10,067 bases of DNA from DATBLE01 sp046735055 (GTDB lineage: Bacteria > Actinomycetota > Thermoleophilia > Gaiellales > Gaiellaceae): NCBI GenBank assembly GCA_046735055.1, contig JBKPSO010000025.1, forward strand, positions 1-10,067, given 5' to 3'. Under the pieces are notes generated by a model that did not search any database, was not told where the DNA came from, and was given only the letters and a program-made list of their open reading frames with translations. Both the position numbers and the translations under genes were made by a program. This document shows positions 1 through 5,793 of this stretch, piece after piece. Numbering within the stretch: the first letter of the stretch is position 1; each line of letters starts with the position of its first letter.

Positions 1-97
1 AGGTGTGTGAACATGCGCGCACCGTCGAACCGGCCTCAAATGGCCCAGTCACGGGCGCCCAACGAACTGCTAACGGCACCGTGGTCAAGGGGGACCA

Positions 98-121
98 GCG
101 CCGCGCGGATGCGCGCGGCGC
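98..121. repeat. Perfect 10-bp inverted repeat (hairpin)
   Basis: The left arm GCGCCGCGCG (98-107) and right arm CGCGCGGCGC (112-121) are exact reverse complements around a GATG loop. The hairpin lies about 100 bp downstream of the coxS-like stop codon on the minus strand. Neither side is followed by a T-run, so a classical intrinsic terminator is not supported, although a Rho-assisted or stalling role is possible. The rest of 1-220 shows no gene that I can recognise. Confidence 0.5.
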
Positions 122-220
122 GACTTCGCAGCTACCGCCTACCTCGGGACGAGCCCGAAGAGCCGCTGGGTAGCCCGACGACGTCTGCGCGAACGGCGTC
201 CGCGACGAGCGTGGGCGCCG

Positions 221-688
221 TTAGGCTGGGAGCTTCCCCGCGGCGGCGAGGATCGAGTCGACGATTGAGACGTAGCCCGTGCAGCGGCACAGGTGCGCCG
301 CGAGCTCGGCGCGCACCTCCTCCTCGGTCGGATCGGGATTCTGCGCGAGGAAGAACGCGGCCGTCATCAGGATCCCCGGCGTGCAGAAGCCGCACTGCAG
401 GCCGAAGTGCGCGTGGAAGGCCTGCTGGAGCGGATGCAACGCGCCGCCGTCGGCAAGCGACTCGACCGTCTCGATCGAGGCGCCGTCGGCCTGGACGGCG
501 AGCGTCAGGCACGACCGCGCCGGCCGCCCGTCGAGCAGCACGGTGCACGCGCCGCAGAGGCGGTGCTCGCAGCCGACGTGCGTGCCGTAGAGCTTCAGCT
601 CGTGGCGGATGAAGTCGGAGAGCAAGAGGCGCGGCTCGACGCGCCGCTCGTAGCGGACGCCGTTCACGGTCAGGGCGATCTCGATCAC
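221..688 (-). CDS. (2Fe-2S)-binding small subunit of a molybdenum hydroxylase (CoxS-like)
   Basis: This is the electron-transfer subunit of a xanthine dehydrogenase/CO dehydrogenase-family molybdenum hydroxylase. Such subunits carry electrons from the Mo subunit through two [2Fe-2S] clusters to the FAD subunit. With a GTG start at 688 the product has 155 residues, the usual length for the family, and begins with the typical VIEIALTVNG strand. All eight cluster cysteines are present. The plant-ferredoxin-like N-terminal domain has C40, C45, C48 and C60 (GCEHRLCGAC, then RSC). The C-terminal helical domain has C99 and C102 (CGFCTPG) and C134 and C136 (LCRCTGY). The open frame continues upstream, but that part matches a different protein (see the FAD-subunit remnant), so 688 is the best start. 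Its ribosome-binding site is weak. The expected Mo-subunit gene (coxL) is not downstream; only ~220 bp of unrecognised sequence remains before the window edge. The substrate cannot be told. The subunit looks intact, but its partners are missing or truncated, so it may not be functional. Confidence 0.85.
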   Translation of the reverse strand: MIEIALTVNGVRYERRVEPRLLLSDFIRHELKLYGTHVGCEHRLCGACTVLLDGRPARSCLTLAVQADGASIETVESLADGGALHPLQQAFHAHFGLQCGFCTPGILMTAAFFLAQNPDPTEEEVRAELAAHLCRCTGYVSIVDSILAAAGKLPA

Positions 689-781
689 GCGGCCGCCCGC
701 CCTTGCGCCCTGCTCGATCAGCGTGAGCGCGACCTCGCGCTTGTAGCCGGCCGGCGCGAACAGGTCGCCGATCGGGTCGAG
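689..781 (-). pseudogene. C-terminal scrap of an FAD-binding (CoxM-like) subunit
   Basis: Directly upstream of the coxS-like start, and in the same frame, the minus strand encodes DPIGDLFAPAGYKREVALTL followed by IEQGARAGG. This resembles the last residues of CoxM-type FAD subunits, which typically end in a D-[IL]-H-A-S-A-x-Y-[KR]-R motif followed by a short helix. CoxM-CoxS is also the usual gene order. About 30 codons remain. Nothing upstream of them resembles the FAD domain, because the sequence changes to IS21 istA by about 868. The 782-867 stretch is unassigned. The assignment rests on a short motif plus gene order. Confidence 0.42.
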
Positions 782-867
782 CTGCCGCCGTCCCAGAGCA
801 CGGGCGTCGCGCCGTCGCCGCCAGCCTGGTAGCACTCGCCGTCGGGTGCGGTGGGAAGACAGCAACT

Positions 868-1243
868 GACCTCCGCCTCGACACCCGGCTCGTGCACCTG
901 CGGCACGAACACCTCCTCGACCGGCTCGCCCAGCTCGCACCGGCGGCGACGCACGTAGTCGCGCACCGACGTCTCGGCGACGTCGGCACCCTGCTCCTCA
1001 AGGAGCCGCTACCAGATCCGTTTCGCCGTGTGCCGCTGCTTGCGCGGCGCCTCCCGATCCGCGATCAGCCACTCGTCGATCAGGGGCCGGGGCCCAGCGT
1101 CGGCGCCGGCCGCCGCTCCGGAGCCTTCCGACTGGAGGGATCCGCGAGCGAATAGGTCTCCGGACGGGTGGGGTGGCGGCTGATCGATGGACGCCGGATC
1201 AGCGCATACTTCTTGTTCGCGCGCGCGCGAGGCTCGGAGCATG
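868..1243 (-). pseudogene. istA: Truncated, disrupted IS21-family transposase IstA
   Basis: This is the N-terminal part of an IS21-family transposase, the DDE recombinase that works with the ATPase IstB. Two pieces are recognisable. In one frame (about 1151-1083) is SLADPSSRKAPERRPAPTLGP, the linker after the HTH region. In another frame (about 1092-868) is LIDEWLIADREAPRKQRHTA followed by KRIW, a stop, and then RLLEEQGADVAETSVRDYV and EVFVPQVHEPGVEAEV. Two lesions are visible: a frame change in a G/C run near 1083-1092, and an in-frame TAG at 1011-1009 where family members usually have Gln. The N-terminal HTH region (about 1151-1243) is badly eroded; only a KKYALIRR-like scrap is suggestive. 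Homology stops at EAEV, just where the family continues into the first catalytic Asp (DWG). The whole DDE domain and istB are therefore gone, and the fragment cannot transpose. Confidence 0.75.
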
Positions 1244-1271
1244 AGCGCGCGAGCTTCCGACTCAGCAGATC

Positions 1272-1325
1272 AGTGGTGCACTTTTCGACGCCTGAAAGTG
1301 GTGCGCTTTTCGGTGCCGCTTGACA
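1272..1325. repeat. IS21 terminal end with two 25-bp-spaced subrepeats
   Basis: AGTGGTGCACTTTTCG (1272-1287) and AGTGGTGCGCTTTTCG (1297-1312) differ at one base and are spaced 25 bp apart. They are followed by the TTGACA end (1320-1325). Multiple short repeats at the termini, thought to be transposase-binding sites, are a known property of the IS21 family, and this GTGGTGCACTTTTC type is common in actinobacterial members. Confidence 0.65.
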
Positions 1326-1442
1326 CGGTTCCAAACCCCTGGGCTCTCTAACTTGATGGGGTGGAAATGTGCGTGAGCGGCCCGTTGATCCCCCTTTCCC
1401 CTCCACTCGACTTGCCGATCAGGGCGGGATGGCGGTGGTCAA

Positions 1443-1463
1443 CTTGCCGCAATTGCTTGCCGC
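1443..1463. repeat. Short direct repeat in the tRNA-IS intergenic stretch
   Basis: CTTGCCGC occurs at 1443-1450 and again at 1456-1463, a 13-bp period. It lies in the 186-bp gene-free stretch between the IS end (1325) and the tRNA 3' end (1512). Apart from this I see no gene, terminator or attachment-site structure there. The repeat could be chance. Confidence 0.25.
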
Positions 1464-1511
1464 ACGGCCCCTGCAGCAAGATGCAAGGCCCAGAAACGGC
1501 TTGGTTGACAG

Positions 1512-1584
1512 AGCCGACGCCCGGACTCGAACCGGGGACCCCTTCATTACGAGTGAAGTGCTCTACCAGCTGAGCTACGTCGGC
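1512..1584 (-). tRNA. tRNA-Thr (anticodon CGT)
   Basis: A full cloverleaf can be drawn on the minus strand. The acceptor stem GCCGACG pairs with CGTCGGC over 7 bp and the discriminator is T. The D arm is GCTC-AGCTGGTA-GAGC. The anticodon arm is CTTCA-CTCGTAA-TGAAG. There is a 5-nt variable loop, and the T arm is CCCGG-TTCGAGT-CCGGG. The anticodon CGT reads the ACG threonine codon. The 3' CCA is not encoded. The 5' end is 6 bp after the stop of the same-strand DUF899 gene, so the promoter must lie inside that gene's 3' end or the two are co-transcribed. No obvious T-rich terminator follows. Confidence 0.96.
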
Positions 1585-1588
1585 GCGC

Positions 1589-1601
1589 GGCTAGTCTAGC
1601 C
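1589..1601. promoter_or_regulatory. Palindrome overlapping the DUF899 stop, possible -10 of the tRNA-Thr gene
   Basis: GGCTAG-T-CTAGCC is a perfect 6-bp inverted repeat around one base, and it covers the DUF899 stop codon. On the minus strand it contains TAGACT (1598-1593), a TANNNT-type hexamer ending 8 nt before the tRNA 5' end, the right distance for a -10 element. I see no good -35 at 16-18 bp. It might instead be a processing or hairpin element between the mRNA and the tRNA. Confidence 0.3.
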
Positions 1602-2388
1602 CGTCCTCGGCGTCCCCCGATGCTCCACGATGCTCCTCAGTGGCCGCGGTCGCGGGTTCGGGATAGACCAGTTGCTCGTCCCAGACAACCGGCCTCCCTT
1701 CCGGGGTGAGGTCGAGGAGGTTCCAGGACGGTTCGAGGGTACCGACGTGGCGCGGATCCTGGTCGGGCTCGTTCGGCGCGTAGAAGAGCTCCGAGCCCCA
1801 GAAGTGGCGGATCGTACGGCCGTCGCGGTGGAACACGTTCAGCATCGGTCTCTGCCGCCCGTCGGGCGTTTCGGCGAAGTAGTCGCGGTTGTAAGAGTTG
1901 CCGGCCGAGGACACGAGGCGCAGATGGCGCCAGCCACGCTCCCGCGCGAAGGTGAGAACTCGCTCGATTGGTGCCTTCGCGACAACGGCGAAGTTGATCA
2001 GCTGGGTGGCGTGCAGGGCAGCACGATCCAGCTGGTCGAGGAGAGCAACGCAGGACGGGCAGGGGCCTTCCGAAAGCGGCAGGAGAGCCGTCTCGCCTGT
2101 CTTCGGGCCCGGCCGATCGTCGGCGGGGTCGCGCGGGAACATGAAGCTGTAGATCACCAGCGAGTCCTTGCCGGGAGCGAACAGCTCGGAGAGCTTGATC
2201 CCGGTCGGAGTGCCATCCGCACCGGCCCCGTCGAACACGTAATCCTCCGGGACGACGCCGCCGGGCGGCAACTCGCGCCTGGCTGCAGCCACCTCCTCCA
2301 TCGTCCGGCGCAGCTGAATCTCCTGCTCCAGCAGGCGGTCACGTGCTTCCCTGTACGCCGCTGACTCTCCTGGAAACCGAACAGTCAT
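1591..2388 (-). CDS. DUF899 thioredoxin-like family protein
   Basis: This 265-residue protein belongs to the DUF899 family (PF05988), predicted thioredoxin-fold proteins of unproven function. The N-terminus (about 1-40) is a charged helix with EQEIQLRRTMEEVAAARREL, characteristic of the family. It is followed by FDG, LSELFAPGKDSLVIYSFMF and a CPSC motif at 110-113 in the position of a thioredoxin CxxC. The later segments ARERGWRHLRLVSS (about 149-161), SYNRDY (165-170), MLNVFHRDG (182-190), HFWGSELF (195-202) and a C-terminal WNLLDLTPEGR are also family-typical. The ATG at 2388 has a strong Shine-Dalgarno (GAGGAGGAG, 2399-2391). The acidic tail after about residue 245 is poorly conserved in character and runs almost into the tRNA. 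A redox role is inferred only from the fold and the CxxC. There is no N-terminal signal or membrane segment, so it should be cytoplasmic. Confidence 0.88.
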   Translation of the reverse strand: MTVRFPGESAAYREARDRLLEQEIQLRRTMEEVAAARRELPPGGVVPEDYVFDGAGADGTPTGIKLSELFAPGKDSLVIYSFMFPRDPADDRPGPKTGETALLPLSEGPCPSCVALLDQLDRAALHATQLINFAVVAKAPIERVLTFARERGWRHLRLVSSAGNSYNRDYFAETPDGRQRPMLNVFHRDGRTIRHFWGSELFYAPNEPDQDPRHVGTLEPSWNLLDLTPEGRPVVWDEQLVYPEPATAATEEHRGASGDAEDGLD

Positions 2389-2481
2389 CGCTCCTCCTCA
2401 CAAGGCGTCGGGCGTCGGGACGTGACGCAAGGTTAATCGTCGGGCCCGGTTTCGGGAGGTTTTCCCGCGGGATCAGCAAAC

Positions 2482-3084
2482 ATGAGCGGGAACATGAATC
2501 GTCTGGTCGCCGCAGGCGCCCTCACCGCTTTCTTCGTCGTATTGCTGGTAATCGTGCTGACGAGCGCGGACGACGGCGGCAAGTCGAGCACCACGACCGT
2601 CACGACCCGGACGACGACGCGGACGACCACCCGCCCCGCGACGACGCCCAGGCCCCTGTCGAATCCACGGATCAGGCTCACGGCCGTCGGCGCCTACGAC
2701 CCGGAGGGGGACAGGCACGAGAACGACGACCTCGCCCCGCTTGCAGTCGACGGCGACTCGACGACCTTCTGGAAGACCGAGCACTACCACAGCTTCGGCA
2801 AGACCGGAGTCGGGCTCGTCCTCGACGCCCGCCGGACGCGCCCGATCGCGCGCGTCGTCGTCTCTACGGACACCGCCGGCTCGTCGGCCGAGATCGAGGT
2901 CGGCCGCAACCCGAACGGACCCTTCCACCTCGTGACGCAGGCGGAGCCGCTCACCGGGACAACGATCTTCAAGCTGGCGAAGACGCCGATCGGCCGGTAC
3001 GTCGTCGTCTGGGTCACCGCGCTGCCGGGTGGGGCCGGCGAGGCGCACGTGACCGAGGTGAAGGCGTTCGGCCCGGCTCGCTAA
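2482..3084 (+). CDS. Membrane-anchored protein with a discoidin-like (F5/8 type C-like) domain
   Basis: This 200-residue protein has a signal-anchor helix at about 7-28 (LVAAGALTAFFVVLLVIVL), a Thr/Arg-rich stalk at about 36-60 and a single extracytoplasmic beta-rich domain at about 62-197. The domain begins AVGAYDPEGDRHENDD, continues LAVDGDSTTFWKTEHY, and then GVGLVLDARRTRPIARVVV. This is the pattern of discoidin/galactose-binding-like domains found in actinobacteria at the C-termini of Ser/Thr kinases and MurJ-type proteins. Here the domain stands alone on its stalk. A carbohydrate- or wall-binding role is inferred from the fold only. The ATG at 2482 is used, but an in-frame ATG at 2494 also precedes the hydrophobic segment; neither has a strong Shine-Dalgarno. 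The gene diverges from the DUF899 gene (93-bp gap) and converges on holB, whose stop codon begins 3 bases after its own. Confidence 0.68.
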   Translation: MSGNMNRLVAAGALTAFFVVLLVIVLTSADDGGKSSTTTVTTRTTTRTTTRPATTPRPLSNPRIRLTAVGAYDPEGDRHENDDLAPLAVDGDSTTFWKTEHYHSFGKTGVGLVLDARRTRPIARVVVSTDTAGSSAEIEVGRNPNGPFHLVTQAEPLTGTTIFKLAKTPIGRYVVVWVTALPGGAGEAHVTEVKAFGPAR

Positions 3085-3086
3085 CA

Positions 3087-4241
3087 CTAGACCGAAGCGG
3101 GAGTGCCGGCGAGCTCCCGTTGGAGGCGCACGAAGAGCGCCTCCAGCGCGAGCGGGGGCGAGACGTTGAACTCCTCGAAGGCACGCCACGCCTCCCGGAC
3201 CGCCTCGGCCGCCCGCTCGGCGCCGATCCGGTCGACGCCGGCATCCTCGGTGAGCTCGGCGAGCCGGTCGAAGTGGATCACGGCCCGCTCGGCTTCGACC
3301 CCGACGACGACGAGGTCGCGGTACCAGGCGGCGAGCTCCTCCAGGGCGAGCAGGATCTCGTCGCGCTCCGCGCCGCGTTCGGCGCGTTTGAGGTACTGCT
3401 CGGCCTCGCGGTCGGGCAGCTCGCGGCCGACAAGCGCCTCCTCCGCCGCGGCGCGCGCCTCGGCGGCCCGCTCGGACGCGAGCGCCAGCACGGCCTGCGC
3501 CGCAGCCGTCGGGTCGAAGGCCGGGTCGGTGTACACCGTGCGCGCGATCCCAAGCAGCTCCTCGCGCCGCCGCGCCGCTTCGGGATTGAGGAGCCGCTCG
3601 ACCCGGTCGAGCCGCCCGGCGGCGACCCGCGCGATCGCAGTCGCCCGGTCCGCCGCCAGCCCCGGCGCACGGCGGTCGATCTCCGCGCGGATCGCACGCT
3701 CCGAGAGCCGCCGAAAGGGGATCAGCTGGCAGCGCGAGCGGATCGTCTCCGGCAGCGGCCCGAGCGCGTCCGCGACGAGTACGACGACCGCGTACGGCGG
3801 CGGCTCCTCGAGGTCCTTGAGCAAGGCATCGGCCGCCTCCGCGTTGAGCAGGTGCGCGCCGAAAACGAGGTAGACGCGCCGTTCGGTCTCGAACGGTCGC
3901 ATGTGCAGGTCGCGGCGGAGCTCGCGGATCTCGTCGATGCGGACCTGGTCGCCGAGCGGCTCGAGCACGTAGAGGTCGGGGTGCGCACGCCGCTCGACTC
4001 GTTCGCGGTCACCGAGGAGCTCACCGGCGAACGCCAGTGCGGCAATCCGCTTACCGACTCCTGCAGGGCCGTGGAAGAGGTACGCGTGCGAGGGCTCGTC
4101 CGGAAGGGCGGCGTTCAGCAGGCGCTTCGCCTCGTCCTGCTCGAGCAGCGTCTCGAAGCTGACGCCTTCGGCGTCACGACATCGCCTCGCACCAAGGCCG
4201 AGACCTGCGCTCTCGCCTTTGTGCTCGGCTTCGTCTCTCAC
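3087..4241 (-). CDS. holB: DNA polymerase III delta-prime subunit
   Basis: This is the clamp-loader subunit that helps load the beta clamp in the replisome. With a GTG start at 4241 it has 384 residues. It carries FETLLEQDEAKRLL (about 29-42), a Walker-A-like FHGPAGVGKR (57-65, with Arg where Ser/Thr is usual), HPDLYVLEP (87-95), RIDEIRELRRDL (101-112), the delta-prime motif ALLKDLEEPP (139-148) and the sensor motif SRC (169-171). The C-terminal half is a helical, Ala/Glu/Arg-rich collar domain. The start overlaps the tmk stop by 4 bp (GTGA), indicating translational coupling. It is the only usable in-frame start before the conserved region, but it gives about 28 extra residues (VRDEAEHKGESAGLG...) that most delta-prime proteins lack. 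The four-cysteine zinc module usually found after Walker A is absent: between residues 70 and 90 there is no Cys. tmk-holB is a common bacterial gene pair. Confidence 0.9.
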   Translation of the reverse strand: MRDEAEHKGESAGLGLGARRCRDAEGVSFETLLEQDEAKRLLNAALPDEPSHAYLFHGPAGVGKRIAALAFAGELLGDRERVERRAHPDLYVLEPLGDQVRIDEIRELRRDLHMRPFETERRVYLVFGAHLLNAEAADALLKDLEEPPPYAVVVLVADALGPLPETIRSRCQLIPFRRLSERAIRAEIDRRAPGLAADRATAIARVAAGRLDRVERLLNPEAARRREELLGIARTVYTDPAFDPTAAAQAVLALASERAAEARAAAEEALVGRELPDREAEQYLKRAERGAERDEILLALEELAAWYRDLVVVGVEAERAVIHFDRLAELTEDAGVDRIGAERAAEAVREAWRAFEEFNVSPPLALEALFVRLQRELAGTPASV

Positions 4242-4828
4242 AGCCCGAGTCGTCTCCGCACCTCGGCGGCGATCTCCTCGGCGGGCCGCATCCCGTCGAG
4301 CAGCTCGACGCGCTCCGGGAACCGCTCGGCGAGGTCTTCGTAGGCGCGGCCGACCTCGGCCTGGAAGCCGTCGCCCTCCCGCTCGATACGGTCGGGCTCG
4401 CCTTCGCGCCGGGCGGCGGCCGTGCCCGCGTCGACGGCGACGACGAACGTCCGGTCGGGCAGCAAGCCCTCGAGCACCGTCACGTTCAGCTCCAGCACCG
4501 GCTCGAACCCGAGGCCGCGCGCGATCCCCTGGTAGGCCAGCGAGGAGTCGACGAACCGGTCGCAGACGACGTCCGCGCCGCGGGCGAGAGCAGGCCGGAT
4601 CACCTGCGCCGCGTGCTCGGCCCGCGCGGCCGCGAAGATCGCCGCCTCCGCCCACGGCGAGATCTCCGGGCCGTTGAGGACGAGACGCCGGAGCTCCTCG
4701 CCGAGCTCGGTGCCGCCGGGCTCGCGCGTCGCGACGACGTCGCGGCCGAGCCCGCTCAGGTGCTGCTCGAGCAGCCGAGCCTGGGTCGTTTTCCCCGACC
4801 CGTCGACCCCTTCGAAGGACACGAACAC
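4238..4828 (-). CDS. tmk: Thymidylate kinase (dTMP kinase)
   Basis: This cytoplasmic enzyme phosphorylates dTMP to dTDP with ATP, an essential step in dTTP synthesis. It has 196 residues, close to the usual 200-215. The P-loop GVDGSGKT is at 7-14, the TREPGGT motif at 34-40, and the dTMP-binding DRFVDSSLAYQG at 90-101. A LID-region basic segment, RREGEPDRIEREGDGFQAEV, is at 140-159. The start is GTG at 4828; a second in-frame GTG lies two codons later. No Shine-Dalgarno is visible and only 20 bp separate it from the divergent epimerase gene, so the mRNA is probably leaderless. It overlaps holB by 4 bp, and the two probably form one transcript. Confidence 0.96.
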   Translation of the reverse strand: MFVSFEGVDGSGKTTQARLLEQHLSGLGRDVVATREPGGTELGEELRRLVLNGPEISPWAEAAIFAAARAEHAAQVIRPALARGADVVCDRFVDSSLAYQGIARGLGFEPVLELNVTVLEGLLPDRTFVVAVDAGTAAARREGEPDRIEREGDGFQAEVGRAYEDLAERFPERVELLDGMRPAEEIAAEVRRRLGL

Positions 4829-4848
4829 GACAGCCTAGGATACGAGTC
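4829..4848. promoter_or_regulatory. 20-bp divergent promoter with overlapping -10 hexamers
   Basis: The whole gap between the two GTG starts is 20 bp. On plus, TAGGAT (4836-4841) ends 7 nt before the epimerase GTG. On minus, TATCCT (4842-4837) ends 8 nt before the tmk GTG. Both fit the TANNNT -10 pattern and the spacing expected for transcription starting at or near the start codon (leaderless). The two hexamers share five base pairs. For tmk, GTGACC at 4865-4860 on minus is a fair -35 match at 17-bp spacing, inside the epimerase coding region. The plus-side -35 is poor. Confidence 0.5.
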
Positions 4849-5754
4849 GTGCGCGCGCTGGTCACCGGCGGAGCCGGCTTCATCGGCTCGAACCTCGTCG
4901 ACGCGCTGCTCGCCCGCGGCGACGACGTCGTCGTCCTCGACGACCTCAGCACCGGCAAGCGCGAGAACGTGGACGGCGCCGCGCGGCTCGTCGAGGGAAG
5001 CATCCTCGGCGGCGCCCTCGGCGAGGCCTTCCGCGAGGCCGAGCCCGAGGTCTGCTTCCACCTCGCGGCGCAGGCCGACGTCCCCACCTCGGTCGCGCGC
5101 CCGGACTTCGACGCCGAGGTGAACGTGGTGGGGACCGTACGGGTGCTCGAGGCGGCCGGGGAGGGAACGGCAGTCGTCTTCGCTTCGACCGGTGGTGCGA
5201 TCTACGGCGAGTGCGAGCGCTCGGCCCGGGAGGACGACCCGCGCCGGCCTCTCTCTCCCTACGGCGTCGCGAAGCTCGCCGGCGAGGAGTACCTTGCCGG
5301 CTGGAACCGGCTCCACGGCACGCGGCACGGCGCGCTCCGCTTCGGCAACGTGTACGGCCCGCGCCAGGAGGCGGGACTCGAGGGCGGGGTGGTGGCGATC
5401 TTCCTCAACGCGATGGCCGCCGGGGAGAACACGACGATCTACGGCGACGGCCGGCAGACGCGCGACTTCGTCCACGTGGACGACGTCGTGCGCGCGCTGC
5501 TGCTCGCACCCGGTACGGCCGGGGTGTTCAACGTCGGCAGCGGCGTCGAGACATCGGTGCTCGAGCTCCACGAGCGCTGCCGTGCGGTCAGCGGCGACAG
5601 GCGAGAGCCGACCTTCGCGGCCGTGCGCGAAGGCGACGTCCAGCGGAGCGTCCTCGACGTGTCGCTCGCGGCGCGGGAGCTGGCCTGGCGACCGGAAGTC
5701 TCGCTCGCCAAGGGCCTGCTGGGGACGTGGGAGTGGATGCAGTCGAGGACGTAG
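4849..5754 (+). CDS. NAD-dependent nucleotide-sugar epimerase/dehydratase (UDP-glucose 4-epimerase-like)
   Basis: This 301-residue extended short-chain dehydrogenase/reductase interconverts or dehydrates a nucleotide-linked sugar. The N-terminal Rossmann fold has TGGAGFIGSN (6-15), with D31/D32 at the end of the second strand for NAD rather than NADP. HLAAQADV follows at 71-78. The catalytic elements are the ST pair in FASTGGAIYG (113-114) and YGVAK (Y138, K142). The substrate-side motifs are RFGNVYGPRQ, then IYGDGRQTRDFVHVDDV, and NVGSG. These resemble GalE-like UDP-glucose 4-epimerases more than dTDP-glucose dehydratases, but the exact sugar is uncertain. The start is GTG at 4849; AGGA at 4837-4840 could serve as a weak Shine-Dalgarno, or the mRNA may be leaderless. 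It probably supplies sugar for surface glycans, in keeping with the downstream wall-type genes. Confidence 0.88.
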   Translation: MRALVTGGAGFIGSNLVDALLARGDDVVVLDDLSTGKRENVDGAARLVEGSILGGALGEAFREAEPEVCFHLAAQADVPTSVARPDFDAEVNVVGTVRVLEAAGEGTAVVFASTGGAIYGECERSAREDDPRRPLSPYGVAKLAGEEYLAGWNRLHGTRHGALRFGNVYGPRQEAGLEGGVVAIFLNAMAAGENTTIYGDGRQTRDFVHVDDVVRALLLAPGTAGVFNVGSGVETSVLELHERCRAVSGDRREPTFAAVREGDVQRSVLDVSLAARELAWRPEVSLAKGLLGTWEWMQSRT

Positions 5755-5793
5755 GAAGGAGGCGCCCGCGGTAGGACGAATCAAACGTCCGCT

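Larger units (their letters stand above)
868..1325 (-). mobile_element. Remnant of an IS21-family insertion sequence (5' end only)
   Basis: The element runs leftward from its outer end, TGTCAA on the minus strand (TTGACA at 1320-1325 on plus), through two copies of a terminal subrepeat to the broken istA. Complete IS21 elements are about 2-2.5 kb and carry istA and istB; only about 460 bp survive here. No opposite terminus was found in the window. The left boundary at about 868 is where IstA similarity ends. It abuts sequence leading into molybdenum-hydroxylase genes, which suggests that insertion or recombination deleted most of the FAD-subunit gene. No target-site duplication can be identified because the other end is missing. 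Confidence 0.68.

Noticed and set aside
1505..1510. A second TTGACA next to the tRNA 3' end, considered as another IS21 end or an attachment site
   Set aside because: The flanking sequence lacks the GTGGTGC-CTTTTCG subrepeats, and there is no duplicated tRNA 3' segment in the window.
2450..2475. A small CGGGA/TCCCG inverted repeat upstream of the discoidin-like gene
   Set aside because: The stem is only 5 bp in GC-rich sequence and is easily due to chance.
2343..4343. A 666-codon plus-strand open frame antisense to holB
   Set aside because: Its composition is Arg/Asp/Gly/Pro-rich with no domain. It is the expected by-product of GC-biased third positions in holB, which has clear motifs on the other strand.
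4242..5087. A long in-frame extension of holB upstream of its GTG start
   Set aside because: It crosses the whole of tmk and part of the epimerase in the wrong frame and reads as low-complexity Arg/Ala. The GTGA overlap with tmk is the natural start.
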